NCBI GenBank assembly: GCA_964544155.1
Contig: CAZJAH010000029.1
Span: 1-35,284, forward strand
DNA: 35,284 nucleotides
Direction of reading: 5' to 3'
Origin: CAZJAH01 sp964544155
GTDB lineage: Bacteria > Bacteroidota > Ignavibacteria > Kapaibacteriales > UBA2268
Both the position numbers and the translations under genes were made by a program. The notes below the pieces were generated by a model. That model was not told where the DNA came from and did not search any database. It was given only the letters and a program-made list of their open reading frames with translations. This document shows positions 1-8,396 of this stretch, one piece after another (position 1 is the first letter of the stretch; the number at the start of each line of letters is the position of its first letter).

Positions 1-201
1 AAAGCCGAGCAGGGTAAAATACACGAAGTACTCGTGGAAGGCCCCGGCAAGCGAAATAAAGACGAATGGATGGGCAGAACCAAAACGAATAAAGTAGTTA
101 TTTTTCCTAACGAAAATTTAGTATATTCGGAAGGGGATGTAGTCACTTGTAAAATAACAAGGCATACATCAGCTGCTTTGTTCGGCGAGATCGCCGGCTG
201 A
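1..201 (+). CDS. miaB: tRNA-2-methylthio-N6-dimethylallyladenosine synthase, C-terminal part
   Basis: The window opens inside this gene. Only the last 66 codons are present, read in frame 1 to a TGA. They form the C-terminal TRAM domain, an RNA-binding beta-barrel, with the motif GRTKTNKVVIF near residue 26 of the fragment, which is highly characteristic of MiaB. MiaB is a radical-SAM, two-cluster Fe-S enzyme that adds the methylthio group to i6A37 of tRNAs reading UNN codons. The catalytic CxxxCxxC region lies outside the window, so enzyme activity cannot be judged here. Another methylthiotransferase (RimO, MtaB) is less likely because of the GR(T/S)xxNKVV signature. The next gene starts 31 bases downstream on the same strand, so the two may be cotranscribed. 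Confidence 0.87.
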   Translation, partial: KAEQGKIHEVLVEGPGKRNKDEWMGRTKTNKVVIFPNENLVYSEGDVVTCKITRHTSAALFGEIAG

Positions 202-232
202 AAGTACATTCATCAATTTAGGAGACAGGGTT

Positions 233-1405
233 ATGAAGAAAGCCTTTCTTTTCATTGCCATTATGTTTAGCGCCGCCATAAGCGCTCTATCCGCGGATTA
301 TTTTCTGGAAGATGACTGGGAAAAAGCTCTTCAGGAATCGAAAAAATCCGGTAAGTTAATTTTTTTGGACGCTTATACCGATTGGTGCGGCTGGTGCAAA
401 GTTATGGATGAAAAGACTTTTTCAAAGGATGAAATTCGCGAGAAACTGACCGAAAATTTTATTCCCTTAAAACTCAATATGGAAGAGGGTGCAGGACTAA
501 AGCTCGCCACTAAATATCAAATTTTTTCCTATCCCTCTTACGTGATCTTCGATTCTGACGGAAGGCTGCTGTACATTACCTCCGGTTATGAACCCCCGGA
601 AAAATTTATCACAACACTGGACGAATGTCTGGATGAGAAAAATCATAAGCCTTCACCCGGCATCTCAACACAATTGGACCCAGGATTCCCTGAATTTTAT
701 AAAAAATCTTTCCTGCGTGGCGATGCCAGAGAGATGCCGGAAAAAGAGGATGTACACGCCTACCTCAAAAAGCGCGATGATATTTTTGATGAAGTAAGCT
801 GGGCCTTGATAAAGCGCTTCTGCGATTCTGATTGTGAATATTCTGAATTCGCGCTTAGAAAACTCGACAAATACGAAGAGAAATTCGGAGAAAGGGAAAC
901 GCAGAAATATGTTGTCAGCCTTTATAACAATATAGCTTACCGCGCATCCCGGGAAAAGTCTAAAGAAATGTGCGGAAAAAGCATAGCTATAGCTAAAAGT
1001 TATTACAAAAAATATGAACCTTATTATGATGAAATGATTTGGCTTTTCTATTATAAGCAGTCTATGGATACCCTGGGTTACTTCAAAACCGCTCCGGTAT
1101 TCATGGAGAAATATAACTACAAAAACCTAAACTATGTGAATGAATTAGCCTGGAATTTCTATCTGATGGACGCTCCCGCTGAATACATGCTCCAGGCCGA
1201 AAATTGGATGAACAAGGTAATAGATAAAGAACCGGATAATTTCGCTTTCCTGGATACTTATGCCGCGGTACTCTATAAGAACGGCAAATACGATGAAGCG
1301 CTCAAATATGCCGATATTGCCATCGAAAAAGGCAAGGCCGGGAAAGAAAACGTTGAAGGAACAGAAAAACTCAAAGAGAATATACTGGAAGCAAAGGGCA
1401 AATAA
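233..1405 (+). CDS. Exported thioredoxin-fold protein with C-terminal TPR-like repeats
   Basis: A 390-residue protein with an N-terminal signal peptide (about 1-21, ending ALSA). A thioredoxin-like domain (about 25-135) follows, with the redox motif WCGWC (Cys52, Cys55) and a cis-proline at Pro101 in SYPSYVIF. This is the Thioredoxin_7/DUF255-like arrangement of periplasmic thiol-disulfide proteins. The middle (about 160-310) is helical and not recognised. Residues about 322-370 read as TPR-type helices (YAAVLYKNGKYDEALKYADIAI). The likely role is periplasmic disulfide reduction or quality control of exported proteins; the partner is unknown. The start is supported by AGGAGA about 10 bases upstream. 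It lies 31 bases behind miaB and is followed by a stable hairpin. Confidence 0.82.
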   Translation: MKKAFLFIAIMFSAAISALSADYFLEDDWEKALQESKKSGKLIFLDAYTDWCGWCKVMDEKTFSKDEIREKLTENFIPLKLNMEEGAGLKLATKYQIFSYPSYVIFDSDGRLLYITSGYEPPEKFITTLDECLDEKNHKPSPGISTQLDPGFPEFYKKSFLRGDAREMPEKEDVHAYLKKRDDIFDEVSWALIKRFCDSDCEYSEFALRKLDKYEEKFGERETQKYVVSLYNNIAYRASREKSKEMCGKSIAIAKSYYKKYEPYYDEMIWLFYYKQSMDTLGYFKTAPVFMEKYNYKNLNYVNELAWNFYLMDAPAEYMLQAENWMNKVIDKEPDNFAFLDTYAAVLYKNGKYDEALKYADIAIEKGKAGKENVEGTEKLKENILEAKGK

Positions 1406-1420
1406 GAGGTTTAAAACGCC

Positions 1421-1442
1421 ACAAGGGGCTTCGGCCCCTTGT
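1421..1442 (+). terminator. UUCG-tetraloop hairpin, likely end of the miaB/thioredoxin transcript
   Basis: A perfect 9-bp stem, ACAAGGGGC with GCCCCTTGT, closes on a TTCG tetraloop with a C-G closing pair, a very stable combination. It begins 15 bases after the stop at 1405. Only GTTATT follows rather than a T run, so this may be a Rho-assisted or 3'-end-protecting hairpin rather than a classical intrinsic terminator. Confidence 0.55.
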
Positions 1443-1601
1443 GTTATTGAATACCAAAAAAACTATTTCAAAGCAAGGCCGGCGTCGAGAGCCTGAACTG
1501 CCGCGTTGAAGTGTAATGGAGAAAAGTACTTCTCTTATCAATAATCAAACTTTTCAGAAACTTTTTCCTGAATTATGTGTCATTATGATAAATTTTCTAA
1601 T

Positions 1602-3620
1602 ATGAAAATGGGAAAACTTATGTTAAGATGTATATTCATTTTTTTGATATTAACATATGGCTGCACAAAGCTCTATTCACAGTCTCCCACAAGAAGCTTT
1701 GCCGTTATAGCTGATGTACTGCCGGGAAATCTTAACGAGCCTTATATACAGATTAGCTGGGAGCGCGATCCTGGCGCATTGGAATACCGCATATCGAGGA
1801 AGCTTGCCGGTGATGATAAGTTCGGAGCAACACTAGCAAGGCTCAGCCCAGATGATACGGCCTATGTTGATACTGTTGATCCCGGCCTTATTTACGAATA
1901 TAAAATAGAGAGTTTCCGGTTTAAAAATTCCGCATGGGGCTATATAGCCACAGGAATTGAAGTTCCACCGGTTGATAATCGGGGCAGAATACTCCTGCTT
2001 ATCGATGAAGTAATGGCAGATTCACTAGTACATGAACTCGAAAGGCTCGAATTTGATCTCATAGGAGACGGTTGGGAGGTTATCCGAAGGGAAACACCCC
2101 GCGCGGAGGAATTTTCCGGCTCGAAGGTTCTGGCGGTTAAGGATATAATCAGAGAAGAATTTGCCGCTTCAGACAGTACACTAAGAAGTATTTTCATGAT
2201 CGGCAGGGTTCCAGTGCCTTATTCGGGCGACACATATATTGACGGACACGAAAATCACCAAGGCGCGTGGCCTACCGATGCGTTTTATTCAGAACTTGAC
2301 GCGGTATGGACTGACACCCTTATTAATTTCCCAAGCGCTTCGGATTTTCCCCGCAACTATAATGTCCCCGGTGACGGGAAATTCGATCAAAGCTTTATAC
2401 CTTCACCCGTGGATCTCGAAGCCGGAAGAGTAGATATGTATAATCTGACAGATTTTGAGCAAAGTGAAGCAGAACTGCTCCGGAATTACCTTAATAAAAA
2501 TCACGCTTGGCGTAACGGTGAAACTGAAATTCCATATAAAAGCATTGTTACCGACGGTCTCGGCCTTTATGGTAATAATAGTGAATATTTCGGGGCGAAC
2601 GGATGGATGATGATGTCCTCGCTTTTTAATACCGAAGACATACTTGATACTAATTTGCGATATGTTGTCATGCAGGATCCCTATTTGATGGCTTATGCCT
2701 GCAATTCCGGCAGTTTTAATTCAGTTGCTTTGTCGGCTTATTCCGTTGATTATGCCCGCAATCCCGTTAAAGCTGCTTTTTTGTTTTTTCTTGGTTCATA
2801 CCTTGCGGATTGGGACAGCGAAAATAATATTCTCCGTTCTGGCCTGGCCTCAGATCCATATGTACTCGCGGCATGCTTTACCGGCAGGCCCTACTGGCAT
2901 ATACACCACATGGGCATGGGCAAGCCAATCGGATATTCCTATAAAATCAGCATAAATAATTTAGGCCTTTATGATGATCATGGCAAATTCGGGCACAGAT
3001 TCAACCATATAGCCCTTATGGGTGATCCGGCTATAAGGCTGCATGTGGCAAAGCCTCCTCGGGATTTATCTGTGAATTATATTAATTCATCAAAAATAAT
3101 AGAACTAAGCTGGAATGATCCTGAACCTGAAAGCGCCGCGCAATATCACGTTTACAAAGCATTTAAGAAAAAAGGCCCCTACAATAGGATTACTGAATTA
3201 CCAATTACCAAAAATAATTTTATAGACAGCTCCATTCATCCCGGCTATAATTACTATATGGTGAAATCAATCGAGTTGGAAACCCGCGGCGAAGGTACTT
3301 ACTACAATACAGCCACAGGTATATTTACCGAAATATTTATCGAATTCCCGGACATACATGCCATAAATGCCCGTGTTTTTCCTAATCCGGGCACTGGCCT
3401 CCTAAATATGGCTATCGAAACCGATCCTGATACCGAACTTGCAATCAGCCTTTTTAATGCCGGGGGGGTTGAATTCTTTAATGATGTAATTGTTACTTCT
3501 TTCGACGGCACATACAATTACATACTGCATGAAGCGCAAACATTAGTATCCGGAGTTTATTTTATTAAGCTGGAGAGCAAAGAACACACAAGATTAATTA
3601 AATACGTCCACGCTAACTGA
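1602..3620 (+). CDS. T9SS-secreted C25 (gingipain)-like protein with fibronectin-type domains
   Basis: About 672 residues from the chosen ATG. An in-frame ATG at 1575 would add nine residues ahead of the signal peptide (MKMGKLMLRCIFIF...). Visible parts in order: a fibronectin III-like domain (about 36-96), a large domain resembling gingipain-type C25 peptidases (about 115-485), a second Fn3-like domain (about 486-570), and a type IX secretion sorting domain (588-672) starting INARVFPNPGTG and ending in SGVYFIKLES...LIKYV. In the C25-like part, YACNSG (Cys367) sits where the nucleophilic Cys is expected, and ALMGDP (about 471-476) matches the family's closing motif. The upstream GHG motif reads GANG (Asn333), so peptidase activity is doubtful. 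The protein is probably exported by Sec and moved to the surface by T9SS. It stands alone, followed by an 81-base gap. Confidence 0.8.
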   Translation: MKMGKLMLRCIFIFLILTYGCTKLYSQSPTRSFAVIADVLPGNLNEPYIQISWERDPGALEYRISRKLAGDDKFGATLARLSPDDTAYVDTVDPGLIYEYKIESFRFKNSAWGYIATGIEVPPVDNRGRILLLIDEVMADSLVHELERLEFDLIGDGWEVIRRETPRAEEFSGSKVLAVKDIIREEFAASDSTLRSIFMIGRVPVPYSGDTYIDGHENHQGAWPTDAFYSELDAVWTDTLINFPSASDFPRNYNVPGDGKFDQSFIPSPVDLEAGRVDMYNLTDFEQSEAELLRNYLNKNHAWRNGETEIPYKSIVTDGLGLYGNNSEYFGANGWMMMSSLFNTEDILDTNLRYVVMQDPYLMAYACNSGSFNSVALSAYSVDYARNPVKAAFLFFLGSYLADWDSENNILRSGLASDPYVLAACFTGRPYWHIHHMGMGKPIGYSYKISINNLGLYDDHGKFGHRFNHIALMGDPAIRLHVAKPPRDLSVNYINSSKIIELSWNDPEPESAAQYHVYKAFKKKGPYNRITELPITKNNFIDSSIHPGYNYYMVKSIELETRGEGTYYNTATGIFTEIFIEFPDIHAINARVFPNPGTGLLNMAIETDPDTELAISLFNAGGVEFFNDVIVTSFDGTYNYILHEAQTLVSGVYFIKLESKEHTRLIKYVHAN

Positions 3621-3701
3621 CAGCTTTTTTTATATAATAAGAATTTCTATATTCAGCTTGCTCATTAAATAAATTGGCTTAATTATTCAGGCAGGTTCTA
3701 A

Positions 3702-3905
3702 ATGATAATTCTCCGCAGAATAAACGGCAGCGAGATAACCGTAAACGCTGATGAAATCGAATTGATCGAATCATCTCATGACACAACAGTCAGCCTTAAA
3801 AGCGGCAAAAAACTTATTGTAATGGAAAACCCCCGGGAGATCACCGAAAAAGTAATAGATTATAAAAGAAAATGCTTTACAAAGCTGCCTGATCTTGATA
3901 AATAA
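3702..3905 (+). CDS. FlbD-like small protein
   Basis: A 67-residue protein, MIILRRINGSEITVNADEIE..., matching the short FlbD family (PF06289): a hydrophobic start, NG, N-A-D-x-I-E, a central SLKSGKKLIVME strand and a C-terminal helix, EITEKVIDYKRK. FlbD genes normally sit inside flagellar motor operons next to motAB or fliL, and their function is poorly defined. No flagellar gene lies in this window; the protein instead heads a run with an outer-membrane barrel, an HATPase and a STAND-like NTPase. Its 3' end overlaps the TTG start of the next ORF by 11 bases, suggesting translational coupling. It could act as a small adaptor outside flagella; that is inference. Confidence 0.72.
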   Translation: MIILRRINGSEITVNADEIELIESSHDTTVSLKSGKKLIVMENPREITEKVIDYKRKCFTKLPDLDK

Positions 3906-5787
3906 AACTATCATAACGGCATTGGCAAAGCGTGCATATCTTATATTAATCTCGACAGCTGTTTTTTACAATTCAGCCGCTCAGGAGGAAATGCCAATTG
4001 AAAGTAACTATATCAACACCACCACCGATAAGACTTATAACACATACATTTTCGGCGGAAACGCTATGTTCAATATAATTGGTGATTTCGGCCTTTTTCA
4101 CCTTGACCAGCAATACACCGGTACCTTTATCCGCGGCTCCAACACCGGTTTCCGCGATGAAGAAAAGTTGGTATTTGCCTGGCAATATCCGCTTTGGAAG
4201 CAGTTTTCGCTTAAATCCGAAGGGAACTGGTATTATACCACTTCACGATCTGACAGAGTTAATGAACTCGAAAGATTAAACGCCCTGGCGGGATTCAGGT
4301 ATAATTTCACGGAATCAGGCTGGTTCGATCTTTTGGCAGGCCCCGAAAACAACACTCAATCGGGAATCGAATCAACAGGATGGATAGGCAAAACAGCTGG
4401 AATTATTCGCTATCCCGACCTCGACGGCTACAGGCTCAATGCTTCAATGGAGGGTGATTATCTTTCGCTCAGCAAGAATAGGGAAAATGCCGCATTTGAT
4501 ATTAACATAGATACAGGCAGGGAATTCGCTCCGGGTGATAATTTAGCATTCAGCCCCGGTTACAGCTACCAAAACCGGGATTTCTATCAGTTTTTCAATA
4601 CACAGGATACCAGGCTTTTGAATACGGAATCCAGAATAGAGAATACATATCGCTTTGGTGTCGATTTAAAATATGTTTTGTTGGAAAACATGTCATCATT
4701 TATAGATTTTGATTTCCGCGAATCTTCATATAGCCGATTCTATAAAAGTTATTTGACTGATTTTGCCCGTACAGGAATTAAAAGGGAAATAGATGAGCAG
4801 GAATCATTTATCAAGGGAGGCATACAATACAAATTAAATAATTTCAGCCAGGAGCTTTCTCTGGAATTTGCTTTCAGAAGCGAAGATCATGAAGCCGTCA
4901 AAAGTGAGAGTGATATCGACCCGGGATTTTTTATAAGAGAATCCCAAACTCTTAATAACCAGGACTATAAACGCAGAATTACAAAACTGGGCTCAAGCAC
5001 AAAATACCTGTTATCACAAAACGACACCCTTTCGGGAGATTTTTTTGTCATGCTTACCCGCCATGATACACCTTCGGAGAATAATAATGATGACAAGGAT
5101 GAGTTCTGGTCGATCTTTAACCTCAGATACGGCAGGAATATTTCACAATATCTGAGCGCTACGGTAAATACAGAAATCTACCTTAAGCATGAAGTATTTC
5201 TCAAAAATGAAAGGAGCGCGTCGAACAACTGGAACCGTATCCTTCGTTTCAGGCCGGAAGTAAGATATTCCAGGGGCGGTTTTTCAGTAAATCCGGCTTT
5301 TGAAGTGCTTGCGAATTATTGGGTTTATGATTTTGAAGACCTCACTCAAGGCGTTAACAGTTATTCTTTTAGGGAAATATCGTATAAAGATTCAATTAAG
5401 TATAAATTTTCAAACAGATTCAGCATGGCATCCACAATACTGCTCAGATACAATGAACGCGGAATATTATATTGGCCTGATTTTTCAGAAACTCCCCAAA
5501 ATAAAATATTTGAACAGTTTTATAAGATCCTGGCCTTTTTGGATTTCGGGAAAATTAACATTGGGAGCGGGTTCCGCTATTCCGGAACCGAGAGAGGAAG
5601 TCTTTTCGGCCAGCCCGGGAGCAATGACGTAAAACAATTTTTTTTAGGGCCGGAAGTTTATCTTAAAGGGATGTTTTTCAATAATTCATCCATATTACTT
5701 ACGGGTTGGTACGAATTTCAGTATATTAGTGGTCGTTTGATCAGGGAGATACCAAATTTATATCTCAGAACACAGATTAATTTATAA
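3895..5787 (+). CDS. Predicted outer-membrane beta-barrel protein
   Basis: A 630-residue exported protein with a signal peptide (about 1-29, hydrophobic core AYLILISTAVFY, cleavage near NSAAQ). Nearly all the rest is alternating aromatic/polar strands and Asn/Asp/Ser-rich turns, for example FSLKSEGNWYYTTSRSD and INIGSGFRYSGTE, the texture of a large outer-membrane barrel. There are no TonB plug motifs and no named family that I recognise. The listed start is TTG, overlapping the FlbD-like gene by 11 bases. A second in-frame TTG at 3922 would give a shorter n-region (AKRAYLILIS...) and is a credible alternative; neither has a clear SD. One base separates its stop from the HATPase start, so it belongs to a compact operon. 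Confidence 0.68.
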   Translation: MINKTIITALAKRAYLILISTAVFYNSAAQEEMPIESNYINTTTDKTYNTYIFGGNAMFNIIGDFGLFHLDQQYTGTFIRGSNTGFRDEEKLVFAWQYPLWKQFSLKSEGNWYYTTSRSDRVNELERLNALAGFRYNFTESGWFDLLAGPENNTQSGIESTGWIGKTAGIIRYPDLDGYRLNASMEGDYLSLSKNRENAAFDINIDTGREFAPGDNLAFSPGYSYQNRDFYQFFNTQDTRLLNTESRIENTYRFGVDLKYVLLENMSSFIDFDFRESSYSRFYKSYLTDFARTGIKREIDEQESFIKGGIQYKLNNFSQELSLEFAFRSEDHEAVKSESDIDPGFFIRESQTLNNQDYKRRITKLGSSTKYLLSQNDTLSGDFFVMLTRHDTPSENNNDDKDEFWSIFNLRYGRNISQYLSATVNTEIYLKHEVFLKNERSASNNWNRILRFRPEVRYSRGGFSVNPAFEVLANYWVYDFEDLTQGVNSYSFREISYKDSIKYKFSNRFSMASTILLRYNERGILYWPDFSETPQNKIFEQFYKILAFLDFGKINIGSGFRYSGTERGSLFGQPGSNDVKQFFLGPEVYLKGMFFNNSSILLTGWYEFQYISGRLIREIPNLYLRTQINL

Positions 5788-5788
5788 A

Positions 5789-6208
5789 ATGAACAATTGC
5801 GTTTACGAGAAAAAAATGGAACTCGGCAGTCATAAATCATCCATGGCTGAAGTGGAACCTTTGCTAAAGGATTTGCAGCAGGCTGTGGATATACCGGATG
5901 AAAAATTCTACAATCTGCTTATTGCAGTTACTGAAGCAGTTAATAACGCGATAGTTCACGGAAATAAATACAGAAAAGATAAAAGGGTACTCCTGATCAT
6001 TGAATCTGACAAAAGCTCTGTTGTAATAACCGTCATAGATGAGGGCGAAGGCTTTAATCCTAATAATGTAGCCGATCCCAGGCATCCTGAAAACCTCATG
6101 AAAGATTCCGGAAGAGGAGTATTTATAATGAAATCTCTTGCTGATGAAATTATCTATGAATCGGGAAAGAATGGTACGGAGCTGAAGATCATTTTCTATT
6201 ATAAATGA
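5789..6208 (+). CDS. RsbW/SpoIIAB-type anti-sigma factor or serine kinase (HATPase)
   Basis: A 139-residue protein that is essentially one GHKL ATPase domain of the RsbW/SpoIIAB class (HATPase_c_2). The N box is AVTEAVNNAIVHGNK (46-60, with Glu49 and Asn53), G1 is DEGEGFNP (84-91) and G2 is GRGVFIMK (108-115). The family length is about 130-160 residues, so it is complete. Family members bind a sigma factor or phosphorylate an STAS-domain antagonist within a partner-switching circuit. No sigma factor, STAS protein or PP2C phosphatase lies beside it, so its partners must be encoded elsewhere. It sits between the barrel gene (1-base gap) and the STAND-like NTPase gene (41-base gap). Confidence 0.87.
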   Translation: MNNCVYEKKMELGSHKSSMAEVEPLLKDLQQAVDIPDEKFYNLLIAVTEAVNNAIVHGNKYRKDKRVLLIIESDKSSVVITVIDEGEGFNPNNVADPRHPENLMKDSGRGVFIMKSLADEIIYESGKNGTELKIIFYYK

Positions 6209-6249
6209 TTTCTGGATTGCTTTAAGTTTTACTTTTTCTATAATCATAA

Positions 6250-8385
6250 ATGATCGCTAATCAGGAGTTGTTCCATAGTTTATGCGCCGCCGCCGATCCT
6301 GCGCTTTTCGATACGGCAGGATTTTTTGTGCTTACAGGCCCGGCGGGATCTGGTAAATCGTTTATTATCAGGTCGGCAGCTGATTATTTTCGGAAAAAAT
6401 CAACATTGAACATTGTTTTATACTGTTCTCTTCCGGATAATGAATTATTCTATCATGATCTGAATCATTTGTTCCTGTCGTCAGCCTTCAATCTTTCCGA
6501 TAACAGTTTAAGCGAGATAAACCGTACGCGCGCGGGATTGATTCTTAAAAATATAAGAGAAAAAGACCCCGGCTTATACGGTGAAATATACGAAAGGCTT
6601 CTGATACCGCAGGCTTTCGAAATCAAACCAGATAAGAAAAAACTACAAGACCGCTCCCTGCAAAAATTTCTGGAAAATAAGGGTATAGCGAGAGAAGACT
6701 TAGCGCTTTTCCTGAATCCTGCTGATATTGCAGCTGAAGCTTTCGCATTAGACCTCATTATGAATTTAAATATTATTTCAGAAGCGGGTGATAAGCCTGT
6801 TAATCTTTTCCTGATAGCTGATAATATAGATGAAAAAAGCGGAGCTTTTAATTCATGGCTGGAAAAATGCCTGCAGGTATTTAACTCTTCTCCCGCCGGG
6901 CTGCGCTACTATACCGCAGTGGAACCGCCAGATAAAGCGAAGCTGTTTAACTATGAGTATAATATTATACTTAGTTCACGATTTAAAAAAATCGTCCAGA
7001 ATTTCGCAGAATTTTCTAAAGAATATGATTTTGCTTTCAAAGAATTTAATCTGGAACCTTTATCAGCGGAAAAGACAAAAAAGCTTTTGTTTTTTGAAGG
7101 GTATAAAATCAAGGATGACAAAATTCCCCTGCATGAACATACAGGAGGGCTTCCCTATATTGCCCTGAAATATGCCGGGTTTCTGGGTGAAACAGGCAGA
7201 ATAGATATCCGGGATATTACTCTCGCCTCATATGGCGAATACCTGCTAAAGCCCTTCGGTGAAGAGCTGAAGCAATTTATTTGCTTCGCGGCTTTTCTCG
7301 ATTGTTTTGACCATAAGGCATATCTATTACAAAAGCCACAAAGCATTGACCCGGATAAACTTTCAGCCCTTATGAACAGACTTCCGGAAATATTCATTCC
7401 GGGGAGAGATGGGCTTTATGGCATGAGCAGCCTGCACAGTTCATCATTAAAGGAATACATTAAAGAAAGCAATCCCGCACTTTTTGATCAATTTACCGCT
7501 AAAGCTAAGGCTTATAACAGTTTAGACAGATCTATACTGGCTTTGTCCGAAAATGATTTTAAGATTTTAAGGAATATCGCGTATTTCGTTTTTTTCGATC
7601 AGGACTACGCTCTTCCTAACGTATTCCGGGATGATTATCAACAGGTGGAAGATGTACTAATACGCTATCCGGAATTATTCGTAAAGAAAAATACTGGCTA
7701 TTCGCTCGTTCCTGATCTGAGGGCTAATTTTATTGAGCTAAACAGGATGATCGACGGAGAAAAATTCTCAGCGAAAACCAACCTTGTAGCCGGGGCGTGG
7801 TCTTCCAGGAAAGAGCTTACCGAAGGCCGCCTGAAAAAATACAGGGCAGGCATTAATAAGTATCGCAATGAGATATCAATAATTGAAAAAAGCGTTAACG
7901 ATAAGCACCTCGCATTAGAGGAAGCGGTAAAAACTGTACATAAATTTATTGATGAAACCCGCAGTATTAAGCAGAAAATTCAAATGTTGGATAAGATTAA
8001 CACTTTGCCCAAAGCTGTTCTCTATTTTACAGCCGCAGCAACGGCACTATTACTTACAATGCTCATCGCGGGTACCACAGGCACAGCCTGGGCCGGTATT
8101 ATCGAACTTGCCGGATATGCCTCAACGGGTATATTGTTTGCTGTTTCGATAGTCCATTTTTTTAATGCCATAAAGTATTACCGCATTAAAAATGTGCTGG
8201 ATAAATATAAAGCCGGGCTGAACAGCTCGAAGCACAAACTCGCTAAAGCAAAGGAAAAAAAGCGGGAACTCAAAAATGACATACAGGCCGGCCTTGATAA
8301 AATAGAGCAAATGAAAAAAGAAATTAATAGATTAAATGACAAAATTTCTTATAATGAGTTAATACTTGAAGAAACATATATTTAG
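6250..8385 (+). CDS. STAND-like P-loop NTPase with C-terminal coiled coil and two-TM hairpin
   Basis: A 711-residue protein that I cannot assign to a named family. The N-terminal third is an AAA/STAND-type NTPase: Walker A GPAGSGKS (30-37), Walker B LFLIADNIDE (186-195), and a TGGLPYIAL motif (298-306) at the position of the GLP motif of NB-ARC/AAA_16 STAND proteins. About 310-530 is helical, possibly a winged-helix and sensor region. About 535-585 is a charged coiled coil, followed by two membrane segments (about 589-609 and 616-638) joined by a very short loop, then a second Lys/Glu-rich coiled coil (about 645-705). This predicts a cytosolic ATPase anchored by a membrane hairpin with two antiparallel coils. 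It follows the RsbW-like gene by 41 bases and is followed after 11 bases by the glycosyltransferase. A role in signalling, transport scaffolding or defence is open. Confidence 0.7.
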   Translation: MIANQELFHSLCAAADPALFDTAGFFVLTGPAGSGKSFIIRSAADYFRKKSTLNIVLYCSLPDNELFYHDLNHLFLSSAFNLSDNSLSEINRTRAGLILKNIREKDPGLYGEIYERLLIPQAFEIKPDKKKLQDRSLQKFLENKGIAREDLALFLNPADIAAEAFALDLIMNLNIISEAGDKPVNLFLIADNIDEKSGAFNSWLEKCLQVFNSSPAGLRYYTAVEPPDKAKLFNYEYNIILSSRFKKIVQNFAEFSKEYDFAFKEFNLEPLSAEKTKKLLFFEGYKIKDDKIPLHEHTGGLPYIALKYAGFLGETGRIDIRDITLASYGEYLLKPFGEELKQFICFAAFLDCFDHKAYLLQKPQSIDPDKLSALMNRLPEIFIPGRDGLYGMSSLHSSSLKEYIKESNPALFDQFTAKAKAYNSLDRSILALSENDFKILRNIAYFVFFDQDYALPNVFRDDYQQVEDVLIRYPELFVKKNTGYSLVPDLRANFIELNRMIDGEKFSAKTNLVAGAWSSRKELTEGRLKKYRAGINKYRNEISIIEKSVNDKHLALEEAVKTVHKFIDETRSIKQKIQMLDKINTLPKAVLYFTAAATALLLTMLIAGTTGTAWAGIIELAGYASTGILFAVSIVHFFNAIKYYRIKNVLDKYKAGLNSSKHKLAKAKEKKRELKNDIQAGLDKIEQMKKEINRLNDKISYNELILEETYI

Positions 8386-8396
8386 GGCCTGGTGAA

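Noticed and set aside
1519..1534. Near-palindrome GAGAAAAGTACTTCTC before the C25-like gene
   Set aside because: Imperfect and short; may occur by chance and no promoter elements frame it.
5864..6247. 127-codon minus-strand open frame opposite the HATPase gene
   Set aside because: Antisense shadow; the plus strand has intact N, G1 and G2 boxes.
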